From contig NC_086384.1 in the NCBI RefSeq assembly GCF_036588685.1, positions 9,872,195 through 9,936,194 on the forward strand: a stretch of 64,000 nucleotides of DNA, in the 5' to 3' direction. Under the pieces are notes generated by a model that made no database searches, was not told the DNA's origin, and saw only the letters and a program-made list of their open reading frames with translations. Positions 1 through 11,531 of the stretch are shown here, in pieces; positions within the stretch are counted from its first letter, which is position 1; every line of letters starts with the position of its first letter. This DNA comes from Mytilus trossulus. Its lineage: Eukaryota > Mollusca > Bivalvia > Mytilida > Mytilidae. The position numbers were made by a program, and so were the translations under genes.

Positions 1-1762
1 GAAACACCATCAGTCGAATAAGACAGACAACTCCAGAGTGATAAACAACAACAACAAAACAAAATACACAGAAGACTTCAGATTGAGTAACACAAACCTC
101 ACCAAACCTAGGTTTGAACTGAACTTCTTGATTGTTGGTTGTTGGCTACTTAACATCCAGTGGCAAATATTTCATGCATATTCAGGACAAGAACTAGTTG
201 ACAATAAATACATTAGGTAAGTCTTGTACTAGGTGCCGTCCAGGGATGATAGTGGGGAAATTTGGACTGCCACTGGAAAATGAGGATACCGGTATATTGG
301 TTAGAGACAGAAACTTTGTTTTGCAACTGGTCACCTTCGGACCCATCAAAGAGTTATGACAAGGGTTCTAAACGTGCAAAAAGCGTGGCATACATTTAAC
401 GAGGCATAGGATTTCACGTCCCAATTCTGACCGAACAATTATACGTAATTTCTGTTCCTATGGTGACACATATTAGTTCAAACGCGCTTATAAAATATAT
501 ATGTTTATAAGGCATCTCATTATATCAAATTTTTCAACCATCAGTTGAAATAACAAAAGTAATTACAAATCCGTATAGGTAAATAATCTAACCTTATATA
601 TTTATATCGGCCGAATGTGAAAGTTTGAAATGAAAACATGATTTTATAAACAAATGATTGACCAGAACTTAGTCGGTAGAAACAATACAGACATCGAAAA
701 TGTATAGCACAAAATAGTAAGAAGCACTGAAAACAAAAGTAAATTTAAAGCAGCAGAAACCCGTTTGAAATAAAACTAGAGGGGGGTTCAGGTATATTTT
801 TATATGTGTGTGTAAGCGTATAAACATGAATAGTATAACGGTACCAATGTAACTGCGCGAAATGTGGATTTCGACAATTAGTGTCTCTTCAGTGATGCTT
901 GATGAAAATATTATAAAATCTTAAACTTATTTCAGAAATTGAAAAGGTGTTTTGACGCAAAAAGGAGGGGGGAATCAGAGCTTTGAATGACGAAGATAAA
1001 TTCTTTAATTTGAACTAATCTCCGAAATTTTATAAAGAGCAGTTTATGCATATGTCCATGCCAGTACCGAAGTACTACTGGCTACTGACGTTTGTATTTC
1101 GTTACTATTTATGCCCGTAGACTGATATCTATACTTCTCGAAAAATAAATCCATAACAAAACTGAGTTTACATGGGGAAATGTTCACAATTTTACAAAAA
1201 ATATATTATTTTACGGTCAGTAATTTGTGAATCATTGCATCCGATAATATATTTTTATGTAACGACATACACGTCATAAATCGGACATGAATGGTGTCAT
1301 ATCGTCTAATCATTAATATGTCATATTGGTGTGTTTTACTTGTTTGTTTTGATTCCGGAAGGAAACAATGATAACAAAAATACATCTAGTGGGCAATGTA
1401 CAATGTGAAAATCTTCATTCATTTATTGATTCATTAATTTCTTGTACAAAACCGAGTTGTTTCGAGTACATACAGCTTGTTTTAAATTGGGTCTTTGTTT
1501 TCTTGTTTGAATTGCTTCACATTTTTCATGTCGGGTCATTTATAGCCGACTATACTTAATGCGTTTTTCTCATTGATGAAGGCCGCCCAGTGTCTGATAT
1601 AAACTTGCTTTCACTTTGGTAGATAATTATTCCTGTTGACAAACAAACCACATCATGGCACATGGCCTCAATTTCATAATGATAAAAGCAAAACAAGTTA
1701 CAATCCAGGTAAGTGGCAAGGATGTCGACTGTTCGCTAATATATATATCATGAGTTTTTCAT
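1..1762. other. gene-free AT-rich DNA
   Basis: I see no supportable gene here. The short open frames are AT-rich and match no family I know. The first ~230 bases contain phrases ('cacaaacctcaccaaacctagg', then a segment near 150-200) that resemble a dispersed mussel repeat, but I could not set its ends. Confidence 0.5.
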
Positions 1763-2005
1763 TTAGGGAGCAACCATTTAAAAGGGGGTCTTTTCTCAGT
1801 CAGAATTTCTTTTTCGCGCGAAAAAAAAATATTCATTAAGTTTTTCTACGCGATCAATCGGAGTAATTTTTTTTAATTTAATACTCATATGTATAGGTGA
1901 ATTTACATATAGAATATTTTTTTGTCATCTGCTTGGCCAAATTCTGCATCAGAAAATTTTTTGGAATCCCCCCCCTTTTTTTGAAGTTATTTTGTCGTTC
2001 CCTAA
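1763..2005. mobile_element. MITE-like element with short inverted ends
   Basis: The left end reads TTAGGGAGCAACC and the right end reads GTCGTTCCCTAA, so the outer ~12 bases are imperfect inverted repeats. A G-run sits just inside the left end and a C-run near the right end, the same layout as the better-defined element at 3084-3340. There is no open frame of note. The boundaries and the absence of a clear target-site duplication make this tentative. Confidence 0.4.
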
Positions 2006-3083
2006 GAGACATCAGAGTTCAAAAAGACCTGTTAACAGCTAGATTTCCATTAAGCCGTGCGTTATATCCTGATAACAAACAAATGTTCAACATAGAAAAT
2101 AAACAATTTGTACTCGACAGAAAAATATATCAAAAACTTTATTTCCGCAACTCTGAATAATTTTGATTCTATAAAGTTTGTGAATTAAACTATGTTGCAA
2201 ATCTTTATCATCTTCGTATACATATAATAATTTATGATATATCGATTACAAATAAAACTTTATTTTAGACATAATATGAAAATAAATATCATGTAAACGA
2301 TTGTAGCATATTTTGATATATTGAACAGGTTAGTGAAATATATTATAAATAATGTGTTTTTATCTTTTTATTATTATTATTATTATAAATATATAGAATT
2401 ATCTTAATATTTTATTGTGAAAATTTAATAGATTTTTTAATAGATATCTAACACGGGCACTTCCTAATAAATATACCAATTACCTTGCACTGAATTAAAA
2501 ATCACAAGAATGGAGAGAATAACGTGCACAACCAATTCCATAGTAAGTCAATCAACCCTCAGTGCTGGCTATAAGTTATATACTATAAATTCCAGGACTG
2601 ACGTGCCGAATGTCCACTACCAGAATGCGTAAATTGGTCACTAATTGATTGTTAATATAGGTAGTGCATTGTTTTATGGTATACATTAATCACTGTATTA
2701 ATTTCCGACATATATTCACCTGGGTAATCACCTGGGTAATATTCCCACACTTCACATCCTTTGATGTCACTAGAACACACGTTAACGTAGAGAGGTAATG
2801 TTGATGTATTGGGTCCGTCATTACCAATAAGTAATAAAATGATTAAGAACAGATACCTCAATCTTACACCTATGAACATGAATTTATTGTAAATTTTGGA
2901 ATCTATAACCTTTATATTGGTCTCGCAGACTTTTTCGCGCATTATTAAATAGTCTGGGATGCATTTATTATTTCGGAAACTTTTCTCCCCTGATTAACAT
3001 TTTGTTAGTGAAGTTTAATCAGATTTAACACGTGACTAATTTAATAGTTAGTTACCACAACATCAGCAGAAGCAACAGTATAA
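2006..3083. other. no recognisable gene
   Basis: This is AT-rich sequence. The longest open frame (minus strand, 2652-2942, 96 codons) has one hydrophobic stretch and several cysteines but resembles no family I recognise. It has no visible splice context, so I do not call it a gene. Confidence 0.4.
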
Positions 3084-3343
3084 GGCAGCAACCATTTGAT
3101 TTTCGGGGGGGGGGGGGGGGCTATGGATTAAAAAAATAATTTGTTTTTGACCCTGAGAAAAAAAATGTTTGATTCACCCATAGCTGCCACTATATGTAAT
3201 GCTAATTTTGAAAGAAAAAAATTGTTTTCGACTTGTCGCCAAAAAAAAGATTGTTTTTCGCTGAATGCGATAAAAAAGTTTGCCCAGAAAAAAAATTCAT
3301 AGCCCCCCCCCCTCCTTCAGAAAATCAAATGGTTGCTGCCTAA
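3081..3343. mobile_element. MITE with 21-bp perfect TIRs and TAA duplication
   Basis: The element at 3084-3340 (257 bp) begins GGCAGCAACCATTTGATTTTC and ends with its exact reverse complement. TAA flanks it on both sides (3081-3083, 3341-3343). A 3-bp TWA-type target duplication is typical of PIF/Harbinger elements, so that superfamily is the best guess. Immediately inside the TIRs are an 18-base G run on the left and a C run on the right, which makes the whole element a potential hairpin. It has no coding capacity and is therefore non-autonomous. Confidence 0.85.
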
Positions 3344-4165
3344 GCAAAAGTGTATATTAAGTAAAACATGTATTTGTTTAAATAAAAATGAATGAAATCA
3401 AAACAATATTGAACTCCGATGAAAATTCAAAACAAAAAGTATCTAATCATATTGCAAAATCAAAAGATGAAACACATTAAACGAATGGACACTAACTGTC
3501 ATATTGCTGACTTGGTACAGGCATTCATTTATGTAGACTTGTATGTTTCAACTGCATATTTATAACCAGTCAGACAAACAAATGAAGAAGACGTGAGGGA
3601 GGACAAGTGAGATAAGGGTCGGAGTAAGAGCTATACGATGGGAAGAGACAAACCTAAAACGTTTGTTCAAGAATGGGATGATGAGGAAGTTTTGAAGTGA
3701 ACAAAAATGGCAGCGAAATATAGTAAACGTTTCATTTTATTTAAATCAATTTATAGTTCTCCGTTTGCGAAAATTTGCTGAAATTTAAATCTACAAAAAC
3801 ATAAAACAAAATAAAATATAAGGACACGAATAAGAAGATATGGTTTGATACAATTCTTATAAAAAAAAAACTATATTGTACAGCCCGACAGAATGACGTT
3901 AGTAAAACAAAACAGACAAATAACAAATGCAAATTTCTATAATTTTATATTTCTATGTTTTATTTTTTTTTTACATAAAAATAAATCATTGTTTGGTGAC
4001 ACTAGATTTCTGATCACTTTAGCCAAACCCATATTTAATCACCTCAACTTATTCTCATGCTCACAACACTGTATACATCACGAAAACTGTTCTTCACTAG
4101 TATCATCTTTTAAAATTATATAAATAATATAGTAACACGAAAAGGAAGGACTCTCATGCTTATTA
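3344..4165. other. no recognisable gene
   Basis: Low-complexity AT-rich DNA. Short open frames on either strand (near 3741-4123) overlap each other and are hydrophobic by composition. I see no feature I can support. Confidence 0.4.
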
Positions 4166-4325
4166 ATTAAATTAAATTGAGAATAGAAATGGGGAATATG
4201 TACTAAAGAGACGACAGCCCGACCAAAGAGCAGATATCAACCAAAGGTCATCAATGGGTCTTCAACGCAGCGAGAACATCCAGTATATGGAGGTGGGCTT
4301 CAGCTAGCCCCGTAATATTAATATG
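4166..4325 (+). repeat. dispersed mussel repeat R1, fragment
   Basis: The segment contains the phrase 'ccaatgggtcttcaa'-like followed by 'cttcagctagcccc'. The same family recurs at 5107-5290, 22165-22535 and 41600-41975, and in reverse at 46380-46920, 55390-55745 and 60270-60430. I recognise it as a very common interspersed sequence in mussels; its class is unknown to me. Confidence 0.7.
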
Positions 4326-4494
4326 TACTGTTAATATAACTGTGTGTACTAAACATATAAAAATCTCTACATGAAAATATTTCCCCCTTCTGCGATAAAT
4401 ACATTCGTAAGTATATAATACTTAATTACTCTTAAATCTTTTAATATTCAGATACTTGTCTTCTAAAACACACAGGATTTAAACCACAATGGTA

Positions 4495-4787
4495 TAGAGG
4501 TAATTGATTTTAGACTTTTGGGTTTTTTTGTGTTTTAACGCCACTTTTAAGCACCGCATGAAAGCTATTTCGTAGCGACCATTTTTTTATTGGTGGGGGA
4601 AGCCGCATGGCCCGGAGAAAACCACCGACCTTCGATAGAAAAACTGACAATCCTAGTTAATAAAGATTGGGGTCGAGAGCACCTGCACGAGCAGGGTTCG
4701 AACTCACAACCTCAGTGTTGACCTACAAGTGATTACAGCAGTAACTACTCAGACCACTCGGCCACCGTGGCGCCATTTAGAGGTAAT
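4495..4787 (-). mobile_element. tRNA-derived SINE with 10-bp target duplication
   Basis: Read on the minus strand, the head (about 4777 down to 4700) has a box A-like GGTGGCCGAGTGG and a box B-like GTTGTGAGTTCGAACC, as in tRNA-derived RNA polymerase III promoters. The body follows with the core phrase TTTCTCCGGGCCATGCGGC, close to the central domain of bivalve SINEs. The tail ends near an A-rich CACAAAAAAACCC. TAGAGGTAAT flanks the insert at 4495-4504 and 4778-4787, a clear target-site duplication. It is not a functional tRNA gene because the cloverleaf does not close. Confidence 0.88.
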
Positions 4788-4805
4788 ACATCACCGATGT
4801 ATTGG

Positions 4806-4896
4806 TGAGATGTGTTCAAGCAGGGAGTTAAACACACACAACAAAATGGGAGTTAAACACACACACAAGCAGGGAGTTAAACACACACAACAAAAG
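4806..4896. repeat. short tandem repeat (GGGAGTTAAACACACACA)
   Basis: Three near-identical copies of GGGAGTTAAACACACACA lie in tandem, separated by short A/C-rich linkers. Confidence 0.75.
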
Positions 4897-5106
4897 GTTG
4901 TATCGTAATTGCTAAAATCGGAAGTGAGGTTTCTATTAAACCATTCAGTGTACTGAATTAAATCACAACTGCCAAGTAACCATAATTCTGTACGGTTTCA
5001 GCAATTTTTAGAAGTTTATGCTGCGAACACACGTAATTCGAATTCGATTCGCATTAAATCATAGCATAGGGTACTGTAATGGTATTGTCAATATGAAGTG
5101 TAAAAT

Positions 5107-5290
5107 TTAGAATGAAAATGGGCAATATTTCAAAGAGACAACAATTCAACCAAATAGCAGACAACAGCCGAAGGCCACCAATGGGTCTTCAATACGACGA
5201 AAAACTCCGGAGGCGTGCTTCAGATAGCCCCTAAACAAATCTAAAATGTATGCAAGTTTAGTGATTATGAACGCCATACTGTGTCTATTC
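5107..5290 (+). repeat. dispersed repeat R1, fragment
   Basis: Same family as 4166-4325: 'gcagacaacagccgaaggcc', then 'ccaatgggtcttcaat', then 'gcttcagatagcccc'. The frame of 82 codons on the opposite strand is a shadow of the repeat. Confidence 0.7.
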
Positions 5291-5399
5291 CTGTCTGGCT
5301 TTGTTAATTCAATTAAGGAAAGTAATACAAGTACGTGACACATGGGCCTTTTTTTCTTCCTCCTCAAAGTATCACAACTTGATGTAAGATCCACTTCTA

Positions 5400-6030
5400 G
5401 TGCATAAAGGCTATTAAGTGAAATATTTTATTTAACTACTTCCGAGAAGACATTGTCTGTTTTAAAATCTCCTCATCCTATTATTAAACTATTTCGCTGT
5501 AAGATGACATAGTTTCGATATCATCATTTTTTCATTTGATAAAATTCTTAAGTTACTAGGTTTTAGTCTATAATACAGTTAAAGCTGTAGCGGTAAGGTC
5601 ATTATTAACAGCTTTAGTGCAATAAATCTATATTCAAAGTGAAAAAAAAGAAAAAAAAAGGTTTTAGTCTATTATACAAATGGAGGGAGAATATTATAAT
5701 GTAATTTAATACGGAGAAATAGTTTTAACTCGTGTTTTGTGAATAAAGCAATAAATAACTATACATGTGCTTAAGATAGTTCACATTTTGTAAGTTAGTT
5801 TTATTTACTCTCGTTTGTACATATGTTAACTAATTTCCAAATACCAACTTGAGTGTTTAAAATTATGAAATCATTTTAGATATAGAAAAAACGTTAGAGT
5901 TCTCTAAGCACACATCCTGTTTTAATTCTATTGCTTTTAATTTTTTGTTTTTGGAGAGTACGACCCGTTGACATAGCGTGAAATTGTTTCCTGCCAAAAA
6001 GGAGAAAAAAACAGATAAATCAACCATAAA
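5400..6030. other. no recognisable gene
   Basis: AT-rich DNA leading into the minisatellite; no feature supported. Confidence 0.4.
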
Positions 6031-9000
6031 AAAGGAAAAATGCAGCATATCATCACTGCAGTAGGGAAAAGGAAACAGGACATATTACTAAACTGTCCAA
6101 AGGAAAAAGGTTAGATAACACTTCTGCCAAAATTGAAAAAAAACAACAGATAAGTCTATCTCCCGAAAGGAAATAGGACAGACAACTAACTTCCAAAAGG
6201 AAGAGGTCAGATAACACTTTTGCCAAAATTGATAAAAAAACAACAACAACAACAGATAAGTCTATTTCCCGAAAGGAAATAGGACAGACAACTAACTTCC
6301 AAACGGAAGAGGTCAGATAACACTTTTGCCAAAATTGATTAAAAAAAAACAACAACAGATAAGTCTATTTCCCGAAAGGAAATAGGACAGACAACTAACT
6401 TCCAAACGGAAGAGGTCAGATAACACTTTTGCCAAAATTGATAAAAAAAAAAAACAAAAAAAAACAGATAAGTCTCTTTCCCGAAAGAAAATAGGACAGA
6501 CAACTAAATTCAAAGGAAAAGGGATAATAGTTCTGCCAAAGGAAAAAGGACAGACAACACTACTGTCAATAAGGAAAAAGGATAAATATCACTTTCAGAA
6601 AGAAATAAAGAAAGACAACACTTCTTCCGAAGTAAACGAAAGACAATACTTCTTCCTAACGAAAATGACTGATAACACTTCTCTCGAAAGAAAAAAGACA
6701 GACAACTCTTCTCACAAAAGAAAAAAAGACAGAAAAAACTAGTACCCAAAGGAAATATGAAGATATCACTTCTCCTAAATAAAAACAGACACACAACGCT
6801 ACTTACTACCCAAAGGAAAAAGGACAGATAACGCGTCTTCGAAAGGAAAAAAGAAAAAGAACGGATAACACTTCTCCCGAAAGAAAATAGACAGACAATA
6901 CTTCTACCCAAATGAAAAAGGACGGATAACACTTCTCCCGAAAGAAAATAGACAGACAACACTTCTACCCAAATGACAAAGGACGGATAACACTTCTCCC
7001 GAAAGAAAATAGACAAACAACACTTCTACCCAGATGAAAAAAGACGGATAACACTTCTCCCGAATGAAAATAGACCGAAAACACTTCTACCCAAATGAAA
7101 AAGGACGGATAACACTTCTCCCGAAAGAAAATAGACAGACAACACTTCTACCCAAATGAAAAAGGACGGATAACACTTCTCCCGAAAGAAAATAGACAAA
7201 CAACACTTCTACCCAGATGAAAAAGGACGGATAACACTTCTCCCGACCGAAAATAGACAAACAACACTTCTACCCGAATGAAAAAGGACGGATAACACTT
7301 ATCCAGAATGCAAATAGATAAACAACACTTCTACCCAAATGAAAAAGGACGGATAACACTTTTCCAAAAGAAAATAGACTGAAAACACTTCTACCCAAAT
7401 GAAAAAGGACGGATAACACTTCTCCCGAAAGAAAATAGACAGACAACACTTCTACCCAAATGAAAAAGAACGGATAACACTTCTCCCGAAAGAAAATAGA
7501 CAAACAACACTTCTACCCAGATGAAAAAGGACGGATAACACTTCTCCCTAAAGAAAATAGACAAACAACACTTCTACCCAAATGAAAAAGGACGGATAAC
7601 ACTTCTCCAGAAAGCAAATAGACAAACAACACTTCTACCCAAATGAAAAAGGACGGCTTACACTTTCCCGAAAGAAAATAGACAGACACCACTTCTACCC
7701 AAAAGAAAAAGGACGGAGAACACTTCTCCCGAAAGAAAATAGACAGACAACACTTCTACCAAATCAAAAAGGACGGATAACACTTCTCCCGAAAGAAAAT
7801 AGACAGACAATACTTCTACCCAGATGAAAAAGGACGGATAACACTTCACCCGAAAGAAAATAGACAAACAACACGTCTACCCAAATGAAAAAGGACGGAT
7901 AACACTTTTCCAAAAGAAAATAGACTGAAAACACTTCTACCCAAATGAAAAAGGACGGATAACACGTATGCGACAAGAAAAAGGATAGAAAGTCTACTAT
8001 CCACTGGCGAAGAACGATAACACCTCTGTATAAAAGGGAAAGGACAGTTTACTTACGATAACACTTCTGCCAGAAAAAAGTGAAGATACCACTTCTGACA
8101 AATAGAAAGGGGTAGATACGTCTACAGCCTAAAGGATAAGGGACAGACAACTACACAGTCCACAGGAAAGGCCCAGACAACCTAATACCTCAAGGAAAAG
8201 ATTAAATAAGACGTTTGTTCAAAAGAAAAAGAAAAAATAATATTGATGCCCAAAAGAAAAAAGATGGATACCTGTACGTCCCAAAGTAAAAAGGATAAAT
8301 AACACCTCTGCCCACAAGTAAAATGAAAGATTACACTACTGACCTAAACCAAAGTGGCAGTTACTTCAAGTGTCCGAAGGAAAAAGTACAGATATTACCA
8401 CTACCCTAAAGGAAATGAAACAATACTGTTTAAAGGAAAGTTAACCAATAACTCTCCTTCAAAAAGAAAAAAAGACAGATAACTACTACTTTAAAAAAAG
8501 AAAAGAAGAAAGGACAGACAACCTTACTGTCCAAAGTAAAATCTCCTTTTTAAGGAAAACAGACAGATTGCTCTATTTCAAAAATTAAAAAGGACAGATA
8601 ACTTAACTGCAAAAAAGAAAAATGTCAGATAACACCACTGTTCAAAAGGAAAAGGCAAATTCTTCTTTTAAAAGGAAAAATGACATTCTTCCAAAAAAAG
8701 GGACAGATAAAACTTCTCCCAAAAGGAAGAAAAGAACAGAAACCTCTACTTCCCGAAGGAAAAAGGACAGATAACTCAACTAACAAAAGAAAAAGTGACA
8801 GATAATGCTTCTCTCCAAAGGAAGAAAAGGACAAATACCTCTTCTAACAAAAGAAAAAGGGACAGATAGTGCTTCTCTCCAAAGGAAGAAAAGGACAAAT
8901 AACTCAACTAACAAAAGATAAAGGAACAGATAATACTTCTCTACAAAAGGTAAAAAAGAATAGATGACTCTAGTTTCCTAAAAATGACAGCCATTACAAC

Positions 9001-9985
9001 TTCCCAAAGGGGAACAGGGCTAATTCTACTTAGAGTAAAAAGGGCAGATTACGCTACTGTTCAAAGGAAAAGGACAAATAACTCTATTACCCAAAAGAAA
9101 AGGACAGATCACTCCAAAAGGAAAAAAAAAAGATACATCCTACCGCCTAACGAGAAAAGGAGATTACGTTACTGCCTACAGGAAAAAGGACAGATAACAC
9201 TTGCCCAAAGGAAAACGACAGATATCTACTGCATAACGGCAAAAAAGACAGATTATTCTAGTAACTAAAGGAAAAAGAACAGATAACCCTTCTTCTCAAA
9301 GAAAAAGGACAAAATATTCTCCTGCCAGAAAGAAAAGAGAGAGATACATGTAACTCTACTGCTCAAATGGAAATGACAGGTTTATATACGGTATAAGGGT
9401 AACTAGACATATTACTCTAAAACTAATGAATCAGATGACAATATTACCTAAAGAAAAGCAGAAAGGTAACAGGACAGACAATTCTACTGCTAAAAAGAAA
9501 GAAAAAACATATCACTCTACTTCCGAAAGGAAAAAGGACAAATAATTCTTCTGTCTAAAAGTAAAAAGAACAGATAAAACTACTACACTGAGTGCAAATG
9601 ACACATAAGTCTACTGCCCAATGGAAAAACACTATAGCCTAAAAAAAAAGATTACTCTACTGCTCAAAGTAAAATGACATCAAACACTACTGCCCAAAAG
9701 TTTAAAGGACAGGTAGCGCTGCTGTATTAAGGAAAAGGGACACATAGCTCAACTTTCCAAAGGAAAAATGACAGCCAACACCACTGCCCATAAGGAAAAG
9801 GGCAAATTCGACTTTTAATTAAAAGAAAATAGATAGCTTTGACCTCTACTTCTAAAAAAAAGACCAAATATCACTATTACCCAAAGGAAAATGACAGATA
9901 ACTCTACTGCTTAAAGGCAAAAAAAGACAGATTACTTTAGAAACTAAGGAAAAAAGACAGATAAGCATTCTTCTCAATAAAAGCA
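6030..9985. repeat. ~4-kb degenerate ~30-bp minisatellite with local higher-order units
   Basis: Almost the whole interval is built from a ~30-bp monomer resembling GAAAAAGGACAGATAACAC followed by TTCTACCCAAA. In the core (about 6850-7980) two monomer types alternate, one with ACGGATAACACTTCTCCCG and one with ATAGACAGACAACACTTC, giving a ~61-bp dimer repeated many times with few changes. At 6100-6490 a ~100-bp unit, containing an (AAC)n stretch, is repeated about four times. From 8000 to 9985 the monomers are much more diverged. The plus strand is strongly A-rich and T-poor. Open frames on the minus strand (such as 6510-7016) arise from the repeat and show no conserved protein. Confidence 0.93.
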
Positions 9986-10565
9986 AGGATACTGTAGTAT
10001 ACCGCTGTTAGAAATTCATAAATCGATTGAGCAAAACTAATCCGGGTTACAAACTAAAACTGAGGGAAACACATCAAATATAAGAGAACTACGACACAAC
10101 AGAAATACAACATTAAAATGAAACACACACAGAAACGAACTACATGACTTTTGTATAATATAACAATGGCTATTTTCCTGACTTGGTACAGGACATTTTA
10201 AGAAAGAACAATGGTGAATTGATCCTGGTTTTGTGGCATGCCAAACCTCCCGCTTTTATGGCAATGATAAATATATTAACATTGAAATGACAACATAACA
10301 TTACAGGACTGCAGTACAAGTAAATGGGATAACATATAGGACAGAGAAACACACGAATAATAGCTAGCAAAAGGTGCCAGGTTTAAAATTTAATACACCA
10401 GACGCGCGTTTCGTCCACACAAGACTAGCCAGTGACGATCAGATGAAAACAGTTCGAAAGCCAAAACAAGTACAAAGTCGACGAGCATTGAGGACCAAAA
10501 GTTCCAAAAAGTTGTGCCTAATAAATAAAAAAAGTAATTCACAAGAACTCGAAGAAATCAACAGA
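9985..10565 (+). repeat. dispersed mussel repeat R2
   Basis: Starts near 'tagtataccgctgtta' and runs through 'gagggaaacacatcaaatat' to 'gacgcgcgtttcgtccacac'. A second plus-strand copy is at 48057-48720 and a reverse copy at 54950-55310. The shared end, AACAGTAGTATACCGCTGTT, marks one family boundary. It has no coding capacity. Confidence 0.75.
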
Positions 10566-10569
10566 ATGA

Positions 10570-11165
10570 AAATAAAATAAAAATCCGGGAAAGTCTATTA
10601 CTGTTTTTGGCTCATTTTTAAATGACATTAAAAGTCATTTAAAAACATGACTACAAATAAAAAAAATAGAGTTGAAAGTTTTCTGTTGCGTGATCCATTG
10701 AGAGTGGTATGATATTGTATTGTAATTGATTTTTGAAGTAGTTTTTGTTTAATTATCTTTTCTATTGCATTATTCGCATATTTACTGATTTCAGAAAGTC
10801 AACATGCAAGGCGGATTCTTAATTACAAAACGTCGACTTTGAATTTGACGGAAACTTACGTGAAAAATTTTGCTAATCAAAAATGGCAAATGTTGGGTTT
10901 AAGAATTGAACGAATTAAACTGATTTTTTTCTAGCGGTTAATCACGAAATGATTCATGCAAGGTACAGATTATTATCTATAACATTGAGTAAAAAGGTAC
11001 AGTCATACACACACACAGCATACAAACCCTCGCTTCAGTTTTTAAATTACTGTATTTGTCCTATTAGATTCGAAATAATTCATGGAAGCCATGAAGGATT
11101 GTTTGAAATTTACTCATGGCCTGGGTGTTGGATCTGACCCGTTCTCCTTTTCAAATTGGATTTAT
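10570..11165. repeat. conserved 3' flank of cGLR unit 1
   Basis: The phrases 'gttgaaagttttctg', 'ctagcggttaatcacgaaat' and 'ttagattcgaaataattcat' recur in the same order at 21640-22150 and 41080-41590, downstream of copies 2 and 4. This shows that the duplicated unit extends well beyond the gene. Confidence 0.85.
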
Positions 11166-11531
11166 CTGCGCATGTGTAGCAGTGTGAAAAGATTATTTTG
11201 AACGGAGTAAATAATTTATCATTTATACTCTTTTGAGATGGACAAAACAATCAGCAAGACAAGATCTTTTTGATTTGTTTTGTATTTCATGTATTTTGCT
11301 TTGAGTTTTTTTTGCTTTCTTTTTTGTTTTGAAGATTTTTTGCTTTCTTTTTTGTTTTGAGCAAAATCAAAAGAAGATAGACAAAACTAAACAGACCAAA
11401 TGATCAGTAATACAAGATTAACAAAACAGAGAATTTTTGTCATGAATTTTTTAATATGGTCTACAATGTTTGAGAATGTTTTTCATCAATATAGCCTTAT
11501 ATCTTATCGATGGCATATATGATAATGATAA
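11166..11531. other. 3' flank of cGLR copy 1
   Basis: A T-rich stretch with two direct copies of TTTTTTGCTTTCTTTTTTGT (about 11307-11360), then the region just downstream of the copy 1 stop codon. Part of it (11395-11470) resembles 31710-31790 downstream of copy 3. I see no clear AATAAA signal on the minus strand close to the stop. Confidence 0.45.

Noticed and set aside
2652-2942. 96-codon minus-strand frame as a small secreted or membrane protein
   Set aside because: It has one hydrophobic segment but no convincing signal peptide, splice context or family resemblance; expected by chance in this much sequence.
4690-4777. tRNA gene
   Set aside because: Box A and box B are present, but the acceptor stem does not pair, and the sequence continues into a SINE body with a target duplication.
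6053-7976. minus-strand open frames (e.g. FREKCYPSF / VEVLSVYFLSGEV repeats)
   Set aside because: Translations of the ~61-bp minisatellite; the frame shifts from place to place and the protein has no consistent repeat.
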